Source: Streptomyces sp. NRRL WC-3742 (GTDB taxonomy: Bacteria; Actinomycetota; Actinomycetes; Streptomycetales; Streptomycetaceae). Taken from it: a DNA stretch of 64,000 nt. Both the position numbers and the translations under genes were made by a program. Below are positions 55,336 to 63,949 of the stretch, piece by piece. The stretch is from assembly GCF_000720635.1 (NCBI RefSeq), contig NZ_JOCF01000041.1, positions 6,440-70,439 of the forward strand, written 5' to 3'. Position 1 is the first letter of the stretch; every line of letters starts with the position of its first letter. The notes under the pieces were generated by a model, which was given only the letters and a program-made list of their open reading frames with translations, ran no database searches and was not told the origin of the DNA.

Positions 55336-57141
55336 TCAGTTGGTCCGGGTGTTGGTCAGGTGCAGGCCGATGTAGCCGACGTAGATCCGGCCGCTGCCGG
55401 AGCAGTCGTCGAGGTAGTGCAGCCGGGGTGCGGTGCGGCCGCCGCCGATCCGCAGGTGGGCGCCCATGAACGCGCGCCGGGAGACGTCCACGGTCTCCGG
55501 CACCGGCAGCATCCGTTCCTTCTTCCACTTGGTGTGGCTGAACACCGTGCGGGACTCCCCGCGCACCGCCTTGCGCGGCGGGAAGTGGTGGCAGCCGTCC
55601 GGCGTGTGCTCGCACCACTGTTTGAAGTCCCCGCGGGCGGCGCCGCGGACGGCCGCCTCGGCGTACTCCTGGAGGGCGGTGAGACCGTCCCAGGTGAGGC
55701 GGGCCCAGCCGGTGCCGGCGCAGCGGAGTTCGTCGAGGGCGAGTGCGGCCTTCTGGTCGCCGGTGAAGCTGAGAAGGGGGAACTCGCCGAGTCTGGCCAT
55801 GAGTTCGGTGAAGCTCTCGGGCTTGCCGCCGTGGTCGGCGAGCTGCTGCCTCGTCCGCTTCGCCGGTACGGGCGGCTGCGCGGCCGGTCGGCCGACGGTG
55901 CCGGGGGCGGTGCAGTGACGGCCGGTCAGCGCGCGGGCGGCGGAGCGCAGGCGGCCCTCGTGGGCCTCGCGCGCCTCGCGGCGGTCCTGGCGGTCGAACC
56001 GTTCCTGGCGCAGGGTGTGGCGGACGCGTTCCAACTCGTCGGCCCTGGCCTGCTGTTCGGCGCGGTCCTGCTGCTCCTCACGGGCCAGCGCGGCCTCCCG
56101 GTCCTCGGGCGGGTTCGGCGGCGCGGCGGTGACGCGCAGCACGGGGACGGCGGCGAGGGTCGGCGGCAGCGGCAGGTCCGCGGCGAGCCGGCGCGGCTCC
56201 CTGGCGATGACCGCGGCGGCGCGGCGGACGTCCTCCTCTATTCGGCCCCGGACGAGCACCGGGTGCCGGGCGCCGTCCTGCCGGGAGGCCGGGTCGACCT
56301 CGGGCAGGTAGGTGCGCACGGCCCCGCCGTAGACGCTGTGGTACTCCAGCGCGACGTTGAACCCGACCCTGGCCTCGGCGTCGAGCACGTAGGCGGTGGC
56401 CAGGCCGGGCAGGTTCCGGCACAGGGGGCGGACCACCCGCTCGACCCACAGGTCCAGCGGCTGGTTCACCGGGACGCTGGCGACCACGGTGGGCAGCCGG
56501 CGCTCCGGGTCGCAGAGTTCGTCGATCAGGTCGTCGACCTCGCCGGCCGTGATCACCCGCGGCCCGGGGTGGACGGCGGCCGGGCCGTCGGTGGCGTCCA
56601 GCAGCGGCAGGAGCGTGCGGGCCAGGTCGGGCACCGGCACCCGGCACGGGGTGCGGACGCCGCTGCCGGTGCTGTGGGTCTCGGCCTCCAGCCGGACCCA
56701 GGTGGGGCCGCCGGCGGCGGTGGCCACGGTGAGGGTGAGCTGGTGGGTGCCGTGCGGGGCCGGGGTGCGCAGTCGGCGGCGGTCGTAGCGCCCGGAGGCC
56801 GCGCCGCCGCGCAGCGGGCCCTGGTCGCGGTCGAGCAGGACGCGGTCGCCGAGCCTGAGGCGTTCAGCGGTGGGTTGTCGCCCGGCGGGGGGTTGTCCGG
56901 GGGTGGGTACGGGAGCCTGTCCGGGAGTCTGTCCGAGGGCTTGTCCGGGCGCGCCGCGGGGGGTCGGCGGGGGCTCTTCGCGGCCCTCCTCCTTGAGCCA
57001 GGAGGCGAGTCGCTCGTCGGCGAGGGCGACGGCCTCGGCGTGCGGGAGGGCGGTGGTGACGGTCATCCGGTACGGCGTCGCGGGCCCGCGGGGGCCGGGG
57101 TGGTCGGCGCCGGTGTACGTCGGGAAGCGGTCTGAGGTCAT
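55336..57141 (-). CDS. Unrecognised protein with C-terminal Cys/His cluster
   Basis: A 601-residue soluble protein with no signal peptide or membrane helix. Residues about 55-90 are Pro/Gln-rich. A globular part spans about 180-330 (AGEVDDLIDELCDPERRLP, NQPLDLWVERVVRPLC, YHSVYGGAVRTYLPEVDP). A highly charged helical stretch at about 350-400 (EEQQDRAEQQARADELERVR) is probably coiled-coil. Near the C-terminus lies WCEHTPDGCHH (about 509-519), a possible metal site, followed by RLHYLDDCSGSGRIYVGYIG. The start ATG at 57141 has GGAGG seven bases upstream. It may be co-transcribed with the Mrr-like gene, 177 bases on. No family was recognised. Confidence 0.7.
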   Translation of the reverse strand: MTSDRFPTYTGADHPGPRGPATPYRMTVTTALPHAEAVALADERLASWLKEEGREEPPPTPRGAPGQALGQTPGQAPVPTPGQPPAGRQPTAERLRLGDRVLLDRDQGPLRGGAASGRYDRRRLRTPAPHGTHQLTLTVATAAGGPTWVRLEAETHSTGSGVRTPCRVPVPDLARTLLPLLDATDGPAAVHPGPRVITAGEVDDLIDELCDPERRLPTVVASVPVNQPLDLWVERVVRPLCRNLPGLATAYVLDAEARVGFNVALEYHSVYGGAVRTYLPEVDPASRQDGARHPVLVRGRIEEDVRRAAAVIAREPRRLAADLPLPPTLAAVPVLRVTAAPPNPPEDREAALAREEQQDRAEQQARADELERVRHTLRQERFDRQDRREAREAHEGRLRSAARALTGRHCTAPGTVGRPAAQPPVPAKRTRQQLADHGGKPESFTELMARLGEFPLLSFTGDQKAALALDELRCAGTGWARLTWDGLTALQEYAEAAVRGAARGDFKQWCEHTPDGCHHFPPRKAVRGESRTVFSHTKWKKERMLPVPETVDVSRRAFMGAHLRIGGGRTAPRLHYLDDCSGSGRIYVGYIGLHLTNTRTN

Positions 57142-57354
57142 GCGCGTACCTCCGTGGTGCGGCGTGGGGTCCTGTGTCCTCCATCGATGGGTCATTCGTC
57201 CGGTTCTGCCGGAACCTTGCTCAGGAAACGCCACGACCCGGAGCCGAAGTTCCGACTCCGGGGTACGTCCCTACGTTCGGGTGAATCTGTTCAAGCCGCT
57301 CTCCGCGTGGCGCGGCCTCTCGGCTACGCGGAGCGACCGGATGCGGCGCCGGCT

Positions 57355-57660
57355 TCAGGCCGTGGGGCCGCTGCGGCTCCAGGCCGGCTCGGGGACCGGT
57401 ACGGCCAGCGGGTGGCCCTCCGGGGCGGCGTAGCTCGCGATCAGCACCACCGGTTCCGTCCCGAGGTTGCGGCCCTGGTGGATGTGGACCGGTCCGGCCT
57501 CCTCGACCAGCGACTCCCCGGCCCGGCTGACCACCGTCCGGCCGTCGTGCAGGGTGCGGGTCAGCGTGCCGGAGAGCACCACCACGTCGACCCGGCCCGG
57601 GTGGTAGTGCCAGCCGGTGCCGGCGCCCGGGGGCAGGGTGATGGTCTGGACGTGGGGCAT
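57355..57660 (-). CDS. Small cupin-domain protein
   Basis: A 101-residue single-domain cupin. Motif 1 is GTGWHYHPGRVDVVVLSG and motif 2 is HIHQGRNLG, so a metal-binding set of His residues is present. These proteins may be small isomerases, dioxygenases or binding proteins; no substrate can be given. The start is ATG at 57660. The spacer to the 601-residue gene contains a CTCCGCGT/ACGCGGAG hairpin (57301-57333) that may act as a terminator. Confidence 0.83.
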   Translation of the reverse strand: MPHVQTITLPPGAGTGWHYHPGRVDVVVLSGTLTRTLHDGRTVVSRAGESLVEEAGPVHIHQGRNLGTEPVVLIASYAAPEGHPLAVPVPEPAWSRSGPTA

Positions 57661-57822
57661 GGCGGACCCGGCCCTCCTGCTCCCTGGTCGGCTGATCGAC
57701 TCGTCGGCTCATCGAGTCATCGACTGATCGACGGCCGGATCAGGCTAGGCAGGTGCCTCGGGGCGTCGTAACGGGCCGGGGGCGACTGGCCGAATCTCTG
57801 TCCGAAAATCGGTGCGGGCCGG

Positions 57823-58491
57823 TCACCCGCGTCCTCGGACCGGCACCTCGACGTACGTCCGCCCGGCCGGGACCGCAACCGCGGTACCGCCGGTCGCCTC
57901 GGCCAGCCAGGTGTGGAAGGTGGCCACCTCCGGCTCCGGCACGCCCACCTCGATCCGCACTCCGGACGCCTCGTACTCCAGGCCGCTCACCGCGTACCCG
58001 GCGGCCCGCAGGTCGTTCTCGACCCGCCCGGCCCGCACGTGGTCGGCCGTCACCGCGAGCAGCGCGACCGGCCGCCGCTCCAGCAGGCCGATCTCGTCCA
58101 CCGCCTCCGACACCGCGCTCCCGTACGCCCGCACCAGGCCGCCCGCGCCGAGCTTGATGCCGCCGAAGTACCTGGTCACCACGGCCGCGGTGTCCGTCAG
58201 CCCGCGCCGGCGCAGCACCTCCAGCATCGGCACGCCCGCCGTGCCGCCGGGCTCGCCGTCGTCGCTGGAGCGCTCGCGGCGCTGCTCGTCGCCGATCACG
58301 AAGGCGGTGCAGTTGTGCCGGGCGTCCCAGTACTGCTTGCGGATGCCGGCGATGAACGCCTGTGCCTCCTCCTCGTCGGCGACGCGGGCGAGGTGGCAGA
58401 TGAACCGGGACTTCTTGATCTCGATCTCGTGGGTGCCGGCCCGCCGGATGGTGAGGTACGGCCTGGCGGTGGGTTCCGGCGTGGCGGACAT
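57823..58491 (-). CDS. YigZ/IMPACT family protein
   Basis: A 222-residue protein of the YigZ (UPF0029/IMPACT) family, with IKKSRFICHLARV near the N-terminus, WDARHNCTAFVIGD, DDGEPGGTAGVPMLEVLRRRGL and VVTRYFGGIKLGAGGLVRAYG. A C-terminal ferredoxin-like domain (DUF1949) follows. Family members are thought to bind nucleic acids or ribosomes, but no activity is proven. ATG start at 58491. It is a single gene between the cupin and DUF6986 genes. Confidence 0.93.
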   Translation of the reverse strand: MSATPEPTARPYLTIRRAGTHEIEIKKSRFICHLARVADEEEAQAFIAGIRKQYWDARHNCTAFVIGDEQRRERSSDDGEPGGTAGVPMLEVLRRRGLTDTAAVVTRYFGGIKLGAGGLVRAYGSAVSEAVDEIGLLERRPVALLAVTADHVRAGRVENDLRAAGYAVSGLEYEASGVRIEVGVPEPEVATFHTWLAEATGGTAVAVPAGRTYVEVPVRGRG

Positions 58492-58585
58492 GCGCGGTGG
58501 TTCTCCCGAAGGACGGCGGAGGCTGGCACCGCCAGCCTAGTTGGCCAGGGCCCGGGGGTTCGGCGGCCGGAATCGGCGGCCGGGC

Positions 58586-59875
58586 TCAGCGGCCGGCGAG
58601 GGCGTCCAGGCGGGCGCGGTCGAGGCCCGTGAGCGCGGTGACCTCGGCGAGGTCGACGGCGCCGCAGTCCAGGCCGCGCAGCAGGTAGCCGCTGAGCGCG
58701 CGGGCGGTGGCCGGTTCGTCCATGACGTCCCCGCCGGCCTTGGCGACGTACGCGGCCAGCCGGGCGGCGGCGGTCTCCAGGCCCTCGCGGTAGAAGGAGT
58801 AGACGGCGACGTACCGGGTCGGCAGGTGCGCCGGGTGCATGTCCCAGCCCTGGTAGTAGGCGCGGGCCAGCGAGCGGCGGACCAGGTCGTGGTGGAGCTT
58901 CCAGGCGGCGTGCACCCGCTCGGCCGGGCCGGTGGGGATCACGTTGGTCGAGCCGTCCGAGAGCCGGACGCCGGTACCGGCCGCGGCCACCTGCATGACG
59001 GCCTTGGCGTGGTCCGCGACCGGGTGGTCCATGCTCTGGTGGGCCGCGCCGACCCCGCAGGCGGCGCTGTAGTCGAAGGTGCCGTAGTGCAGCCCGGTGG
59101 CGCGGCCCTCGGACGCCTCGATCATCCGGGCGACGGTGGCCCTGCCGTCCGCGCCGAGGATCGCCTGGGTGGTCTCGATCTGTATCTCGAAGCCGATCCG
59201 GCCCGCGGGCAGCCCGGCGCGGCGCTCGAAGTCCTCCAGCAGCCGGACCAGCGCGGTGACCTGCTCGGCGTACGTGACCTTGGGCAGGGTGAGCACCAGC
59301 CCGTCCGGCAGGCCGCCGTTCGCGAGCAGGGTGGTGAGGAACAGTTCCAGCGTCCGGATGCCCCGGGCGCGGACGGGCGCCTCCAGGCACTTGACGCGGA
59401 TGCCGACGTACGGCGGCGCGGTGCCCTCGGCCACGGCGGCTGCGACCAGTTCGGCGGCGCGGACGGCGGCGGCGTCCTCCTCCGCGTCCGGGCGGGGGCC
59501 GTAGCCGTCCTCGAAGTCGATCCTCAGGTCCTCGACCGGCTCGCGCTCCAGCTTGGCGCGGACCCGGGCGTGCACGTCGGCGAGCAGGGCGTCCTCGGCC
59601 GTGCCGAGGGCACGGGCCAGTTCGGCCGGGGTGGCGGCGTGGGTGTCGAACACCTCCAGAGCCCGGCGGCCCCAGTCCCGTACGGTGTCGGCACCGAAGG
59701 CGTCGGCGGGGACGTAGACGGTGTGCACCGGCTGCCGGGTGCCCGGGTCGCCCGGGTAGCGGCGCGCCAGGTCGGCGTCGACCGGGGCGAGCAGCGCCTC
59801 CACGGCCGCGCGGGCCTCCGCGGAGAAGGAGGCCCCGTGCGTCGGACCGTGACCGTCGACCTCGACCTGCGACAT
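58586..59875 (-). CDS. DUF6986 family, HpcH/HpaI aldolase-like protein
   Basis: A 429-residue protein with a TIM-barrel, citrate-lyase-beta-like fold. The metal-binding strand RIDFEDGYG (about 115-123), GIRVKCLEAP, TLPKVTYAEQV and FEIQIETTQAI are visible. The family is reported beside purine/allantoin and glyoxylate genes in streptomycetes; that link is knowledge of the family, not seen here. The ATG start at 59875 has GGAGGG six bases upstream. An AT-rich palindrome lies 29-43 bases before the start, so the gene is probably repressed by a dedicated regulator. Confidence 0.82.
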   Translation of the reverse strand: MSQVEVDGHGPTHGASFSAEARAAVEALLAPVDADLARRYPGDPGTRQPVHTVYVPADAFGADTVRDWGRRALEVFDTHAATPAELARALGTAEDALLADVHARVRAKLEREPVEDLRIDFEDGYGPRPDAEEDAAAVRAAELVAAAVAEGTAPPYVGIRVKCLEAPVRARGIRTLELFLTTLLANGGLPDGLVLTLPKVTYAEQVTALVRLLEDFERRAGLPAGRIGFEIQIETTQAILGADGRATVARMIEASEGRATGLHYGTFDYSAACGVGAAHQSMDHPVADHAKAVMQVAAAGTGVRLSDGSTNVIPTGPAERVHAAWKLHHDLVRRSLARAYYQGWDMHPAHLPTRYVAVYSFYREGLETAAARLAAYVAKAGGDVMDEPATARALSGYLLRGLDCGAVDLAEVTALTGLDRARLDALAGR

Positions 59876-59903
59876 CGCGTTCCCTCCATGCCGGACCAGT
59901 GCT

Positions 59904-59918
59904 TCAACAAATTGTTGA
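59904..59918. promoter_or_regulatory. Operator-like palindrome before DUF6986 gene
   Basis: TCAACAA-A-TTGTTGA is a perfect 7-1-7 inverted repeat in very GC-rich surroundings, placed where the promoter or early leader of the DUF6986 gene should be. A repressor-binding site is the best reading; the IclR family is one possible source. Confidence 0.65.
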
Positions 59919-59977
59919 GGCGAAGGTAGTCCGGGTGGGGACGGGCGTCAATGGCCGCGCGGGAGGTGCGAGTTCGG

Positions 59978-61549
59978 TCAGTCCCTCCCGGCGGCGGCGT
60001 AGCGCGCGTTCAGGGTCGGGACGAGCTCCTCGACCTCCTTGGGGTGGACGGAACCGTCCGGCCCCTTCCCGGTGGCGCCGAACTCCCTGGTCAGCCACTC
60101 GGCGAGACGCGGGGCGTCGGGCTGCTGGCCCTCGTGGTTGTCCACGTACGAGAGCAGGGCCTCGAAGGCCAGGTCGGGGTCGAGGCTCGAGGACGACCGG
60201 CGTGACGCCGGGCGCTCCTGCGCCTGGGGCTGCGGCTGGAGCTGCGGCTGCGGCTGCAGTTGGGGCTGCAGTTGGGGCTCGGGCTCCACGAACTGCTCGG
60301 CGGCGTCGGCGGGCTCGGGCTCCTCGACGGCCGGGGAGGCACTGAACCAGGGCGAGCCCTGCCTGGGCGCCCGGGGCGCCGGGGCGGGAGCCGGGACCGG
60401 CTCCTCGACAGCGCGGGGCTGGCGCGCGGTCCACACGTCCGACACGTCGTGGCGCGCCTGCGGGGCACCCTCCGCCACCGGCAGGCCCTCCCGCTCGGCC
60501 GCCACGCGGTGACGGGCGGCGGCCAGCTTCGCCAGCATCGACCCGGCCACCTCGACGGGCACCGCCGGGGCGGCACCCACGGGCTGGGGCTGCGGCTGGG
60601 GTGCCGGGGCAGGGGTCTGGGCCTGGGCCTGGGTTTGGGCCTGCGCCTGGGCCTGCTCGGCCGCCGGGGCCGGGACGGACTCGGGCTGCGGCTCCTGCTG
60701 GGCCTCCGCCGCTGCCGGGGCGACGGCCACGGCAGCGTGGGCCTCCTCGGTCTCCGGCTCCCCCGCCGTCAGTTCGGCCTGGGGCTGCGGGACCTGGGCC
60801 GTCTGGACTCGCGCCTGGACCCTGGTCTCCACGACCTCCGCGGCCGCCCCCTCGATCCCGCGCTCGCGACCCTCGTCGTCCAGCCGGTCGAGCAGCGCCG
60901 GGTCCAGCGGGACGCCGTACTTGGCGAGTTTCAGCGGCAGCAGCGCCTGGATCGGCGCCGAGCGCCGCCAGCCCCGGCCGTACCGGAAGCGCAGCTGCGC
61001 CCGGTAGACCAGGCGGTTCTGCTCCAGCCGCACGACCTCGTCGTAGGAGCGCAGCTCCCACAGCTTCATCCGCCGCCAGAGCCGGAAGGTCGGCACCGGG
61101 GAGAGTATCCAGCGCATCACCCGGACCGACTCCATGTGCCGGTCCGCGGTGATCGCCGCGATCCGGCCCACCGCGTGCCGGGAGGCTTCGACCACGACGA
61201 CGAACAGCACCGGGATGACGGCGTGCATCCCCATCCCTAGCGGATCGCCCCAGGAGGCGGCCGCGTTGAAGGCGATGGTGGCGACGGTCAGCAGCCAGGC
61301 GGTCTGGCGGAGCATCGGGAAGGGGATCCGCAGCCAGGTCAGCACCAGGTCGAGCGCGAGGAGGACGACGATGCCGGCGTCGACCCCGATCGGGAAGGCG
61401 TAGGAGAAGGAACCGAATCCTTTCTGCTCCGCCAGCTCGCGCACCGCGTTGTACGAACCCGCGAAGCCGATGCCCGAGATGATGAAGGCGCCGGCCGCGA
61501 CCAGGCCGAGCAGGGCCCGATGGGCCTTGGTGAGCGTTGGGCGTGCCAT
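59978..61549 (-). CDS. DUF2637 membrane protein with Pro/Gln-rich C-terminus
   Basis: A 523-residue protein. The N-terminal about 150 residues hold four membrane helices in the DUF2637 pattern (ALLGLVAAGAFIISGIGFAGSY, GVDAGIVVLLALDLVLTWL). Residues about 150-250 are basic, and the rest is Pro/Gln/Glu-rich with repeats such as QPQLQPQPQLQPQPQ, ending in a small charged domain that contains RLAEWLTREFGATG. DUF2637 proteins are common on actinobacterial chromosomes and plasmids; their function is not firmly known. The start is taken as ATG at 61549, the start of family similarity; the frame is open to 61624. Confidence 0.85.
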   Translation of the reverse strand: MARPTLTKAHRALLGLVAAGAFIISGIGFAGSYNAVRELAEQKGFGSFSYAFPIGVDAGIVVLLALDLVLTWLRIPFPMLRQTAWLLTVATIAFNAAASWGDPLGMGMHAVIPVLFVVVVEASRHAVGRIAAITADRHMESVRVMRWILSPVPTFRLWRRMKLWELRSYDEVVRLEQNRLVYRAQLRFRYGRGWRRSAPIQALLPLKLAKYGVPLDPALLDRLDDEGRERGIEGAAAEVVETRVQARVQTAQVPQPQAELTAGEPETEEAHAAVAVAPAAAEAQQEPQPESVPAPAAEQAQAQAQTQAQAQTPAPAPQPQPQPVGAAPAVPVEVAGSMLAKLAAARHRVAAEREGLPVAEGAPQARHDVSDVWTARQPRAVEEPVPAPAPAPRAPRQGSPWFSASPAVEEPEPADAAEQFVEPEPQLQPQLQPQPQLQPQPQAQERPASRRSSSSLDPDLAFEALLSYVDNHEGQQPDAPRLAEWLTREFGATGKGPDGSVHPKEVEELVPTLNARYAAAGRD

Positions 61550-61721
61550 TACGTCTATCAACCCCTGGATGTCGGCTGCGGCCCGTACGCTGCTCGGCGG
61601 CCGGTACCCGCTTCGTCGGGCCACCGGCGGCGCTGAGCGTCCCTCCGGGCTCGGCCCACCGGAGTTTACTCGTACGCCTGTACCAGCGTTTCCGCAGCCT
61701 GGAACGTCACCGTGACCGTCG

Positions 61722-62387
61722 TCAGACGGTTCGACCGGCCGTGCCGTTGAGGTAGGCCAGAACAGCCAGGACGCGCCGGTTGGCGTCCTCGTCCGGGGCG
61801 AGTTCGAGCTTGCTGAAGATGTTGGCGATGTGCTTGGCCACCGCGCCGTCGCTGATCGACAGCCGGGCCGCGATCGCCGAGTTGGAACAGCCCTCGGCCA
61901 TCAGCTCCAGCACCTCGCGCTCCCGCGGGGAGAGCCGCAGCAGCGGGCCCGGGCGGCGCGCGGTGGTCTCCATCAGCTTCGCGATCACGTCCGGGTCCAT
62001 CGCCGTACCGCCGGAGGCCACCCGGCGGACGGCGTCGATGAACTGCCCGGCGTTGAACACCCGGTCCTTCAGCAGGTAGCCGATGCCACCCGTGCCGTCC
62101 GCCAGCAACTCCCGGGCGTAGAGCTGCTGGACGTGCTGGGACAGCACCAGCACGGGCAGGCCCCGGATCTCCCGCCGCGCCTTGAGGGCCGCCTGGAGCC
62201 CCTCGTCCGTGAGCGTCGGCGGGAGCCGCACGTCGACCACTGCCACGTCCGGGCGGTGCGTCAGCAGTGCGTCCAGCAGCTCCGGGCCGGTCTCCACGGC
62301 CGCGGCGATCGTGAAGCCGTGCGCCTCCAGCAGCCGGCTCAGACCTTCGCGGAGGAGGTAGAGGTCCTCGGCGAGGACAACGCGCAC
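61722..62387 (-). CDS. LuxR-type response regulator
   Basis: A 221-residue NarL/LuxR-type response regulator. The receiver has the acidic pair E7/D8 (LAED), the phospho-acceptor D52 (VVDVRLPP) and a conserved K in LLKDRVF. The output domain has LSPREREVLELMAEGCSNSAIAARLSISDGAVAKHIANIFSKL. The start GTG at 62387 has GGAG five bases upstream and lies within the 3' end of the histidine kinase gene (49-base overlap), so the two are translationally coupled and form a two-component pair. Confidence 0.95.
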   Translation of the reverse strand: MRVVLAEDLYLLREGLSRLLEAHGFTIAAAVETGPELLDALLTHRPDVAVVDVRLPPTLTDEGLQAALKARREIRGLPVLVLSQHVQQLYARELLADGTGGIGYLLKDRVFNAGQFIDAVRRVASGGTAMDPDVIAKLMETTARRPGPLLRLSPREREVLELMAEGCSNSAIAARLSISDGAVAKHIANIFSKLELAPDEDANRRVLAVLAYLNGTAGRTV

Positions 62388-63745
62388 GGCAACTCCAAGG
62401 TGATGGTGGTGGGACCGCCCGACGTACTGTCGATGGTGAGAACACCGTCGAAGGTACCCAATCGCCGCTCTATCCCGCGCAGCCCGCTCCCCTTCGACGG
62501 ATCGGCCACGCCCACGCCGTCGTCCGTCACCGTGACCCGCAGGGACCCGGCCCGGTAGAGGATGTCCACCCACACCTGCTCCGCCTCCGAGTGCTTGGCC
62601 GCGTTGGCCAGCAGCTCGCAGATGCTGAAGTAGGCCGCCGCCTCGACCGGAGCCGGCAGGCGGTCCGGAAGGTCCACGAACACCTCGGTCGGCAGCGCGC
62701 AGTCCAGCGCCAAGGACCGGACGGCGTCCCCGAGCCCGCGCTCGGCCAGCACCGGCGGGTGAATGCCACGGACGAGGTCCCGCAGCTCCTGCAGGGCGCG
62801 CTCGGAGGACTGCCGGGCCTCGGCGAGGAGGGTGCGCGCGGCGCCCTGGTCCGTCTCCATCAGGTGCTCGATCGTGCCCAGGGTCATGCCGATCGCCACC
62901 AGCCGGGCCTGCGCCCCGTCGTGCAGGTCGCGCTCGATCCGCCGCAGCTCGGCCGCCTGGTCGCCCACCGCGTCCGCCCGGGTCTCGGTCAGCTGGGCCA
63001 CCCGCCTGGTCAGCTGGGCGTGCGTCGCCCGGCCGTCCTGGTCCAGCACCCGACGCGCGACCGTGACGTACGCCCGCACCGCGTACGGCGCCAGCAGCAC
63101 GCCGGCCCCGATCAGGGCCAGTCCGACCACCAGGTTCATCACCATCGACCCCGGGTCGGGGCTCGGCCGGCCGCGGCCGATGAGCTCCGACCAGATCGGC
63201 AGGTAGTACGTCCCCGTCAGCAGCAGGAACGCCACCGGGCCCGCCAGGGCGAACAGGGCCGCCGGATTGACGAACAGCCAGAGGATCTCGCCCCTGGTCG
63301 CCTTGTCCCGGAACGCCCAGTGCAGCAGCTGCACGACCTTCGCGACCGTCTGGGAGCGGTGGTAGGAGTACCCCGTCCACCAGTGCCCCCGCGCGTCCAG
63401 CTCCAGCTCCGCGCGCGGCCCGTACGCCACCGGCATCCGGATGCCGTACCAGCGCTCCACCTGCCGCCGCGTGCCCGAGGCCGTCCGGCGCACGAAGCGA
63501 CCGGCCACGACGGCGGTCCCCAGCAGCCCGGCGACCAGGGCGAGGAGCACCACCGAGTCGGTGCTCCGGAAAACCCTGACCACGGCGGCCCCGGCCAGCC
63601 AGCCGGCGGCCAACGGCACCAGGAAGCCCGGCGCGGCCGTCAGACACAGCACGGCCAGCCGCACCAACGCCTGACCGCCCGCCGTGAGGGCAGCCTCGGT
63701 CTGGGTGCGCATCGACGCACCACTCGGTCGAGTCTCTGTCGTCAC
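62339..63745 (-). CDS. Sensor histidine kinase, HisKA_3 type
   Basis: A 468-residue membrane histidine kinase. Four or five hydrophobic segments lie in the first about 230 residues, around a soluble stretch at about 90-155. The HisKA_3 dimerisation domain has RIERDLHDGAQARL (phospho-acceptor H275). The ATPase part has ELLANAAKHSEAEQVWV (N box), DDGVGVADPSKGSGLRGIERRL and a C-terminal GGPTTITLELP. The start is GTG at 63745 with AGGAG upstream. It partners the LuxR-type regulator just downstream. The signal is unknown. The upstream region has a pair of direct repeats 22 bases apart. Confidence 0.93.
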   Translation of the reverse strand: MTTETRPSGASMRTQTEAALTAGGQALVRLAVLCLTAAPGFLVPLAAGWLAGAAVVRVFRSTDSVVLLALVAGLLGTAVVAGRFVRRTASGTRRQVERWYGIRMPVAYGPRAELELDARGHWWTGYSYHRSQTVAKVVQLLHWAFRDKATRGEILWLFVNPAALFALAGPVAFLLLTGTYYLPIWSELIGRGRPSPDPGSMVMNLVVGLALIGAGVLLAPYAVRAYVTVARRVLDQDGRATHAQLTRRVAQLTETRADAVGDQAAELRRIERDLHDGAQARLVAIGMTLGTIEHLMETDQGAARTLLAEARQSSERALQELRDLVRGIHPPVLAERGLGDAVRSLALDCALPTEVFVDLPDRLPAPVEAAAYFSICELLANAAKHSEAEQVWVDILYRAGSLRVTVTDDGVGVADPSKGSGLRGIERRLGTFDGVLTIDSTSGGPTTITLELPCALSSPRTSTSSAKV

Positions 63746-63834
63746 GGAAGCTCCTGATGCCGGTACGGGATCGTCGACCCTCAGTGTTCACGAACGACCC
63801 GCCGCGCACACTGGCCGTGCCACCCCAATTCCGG

Positions 63835-63864
63835 GGTGGACCTAACACCACCTGCCGGTGGACC
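63835..63864. promoter_or_regulatory. Paired direct repeats before the two-component operon
   Basis: GGTGGACC occurs at 63835-63842 and again at 63857-63864, exactly 22 bases apart (two helical turns), about 100 bases upstream of the kinase start. CCACC sequences nearby make each copy part of a hairpin. Binding sites for the cognate regulator are possible. Confidence 0.4.
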
Positions 63865-63905
63865 GAGCAGCACCGGAGCCGGCTTCCGGAAAGATCCGGA
63901 CATGC

Positions 63906-63942
63906 GAAAAGCCCCTGATCCGAATCGGATCAGGGGCTTTTC
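63906..63942 (-). terminator. rRNA operon terminator
   Basis: A perfect 17-bp stem has arms GAAAAGCCCCTGATCCG (63906-63922) and CGGATCAGGGGCTTTTC (63926-63942) with a three-base loop, and ends in a T tract when read on the minus strand. It lies seven bases after the 5S rRNA 3' end. Confidence 0.92.
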
Positions 63943-63949
63943 AGAAGAA

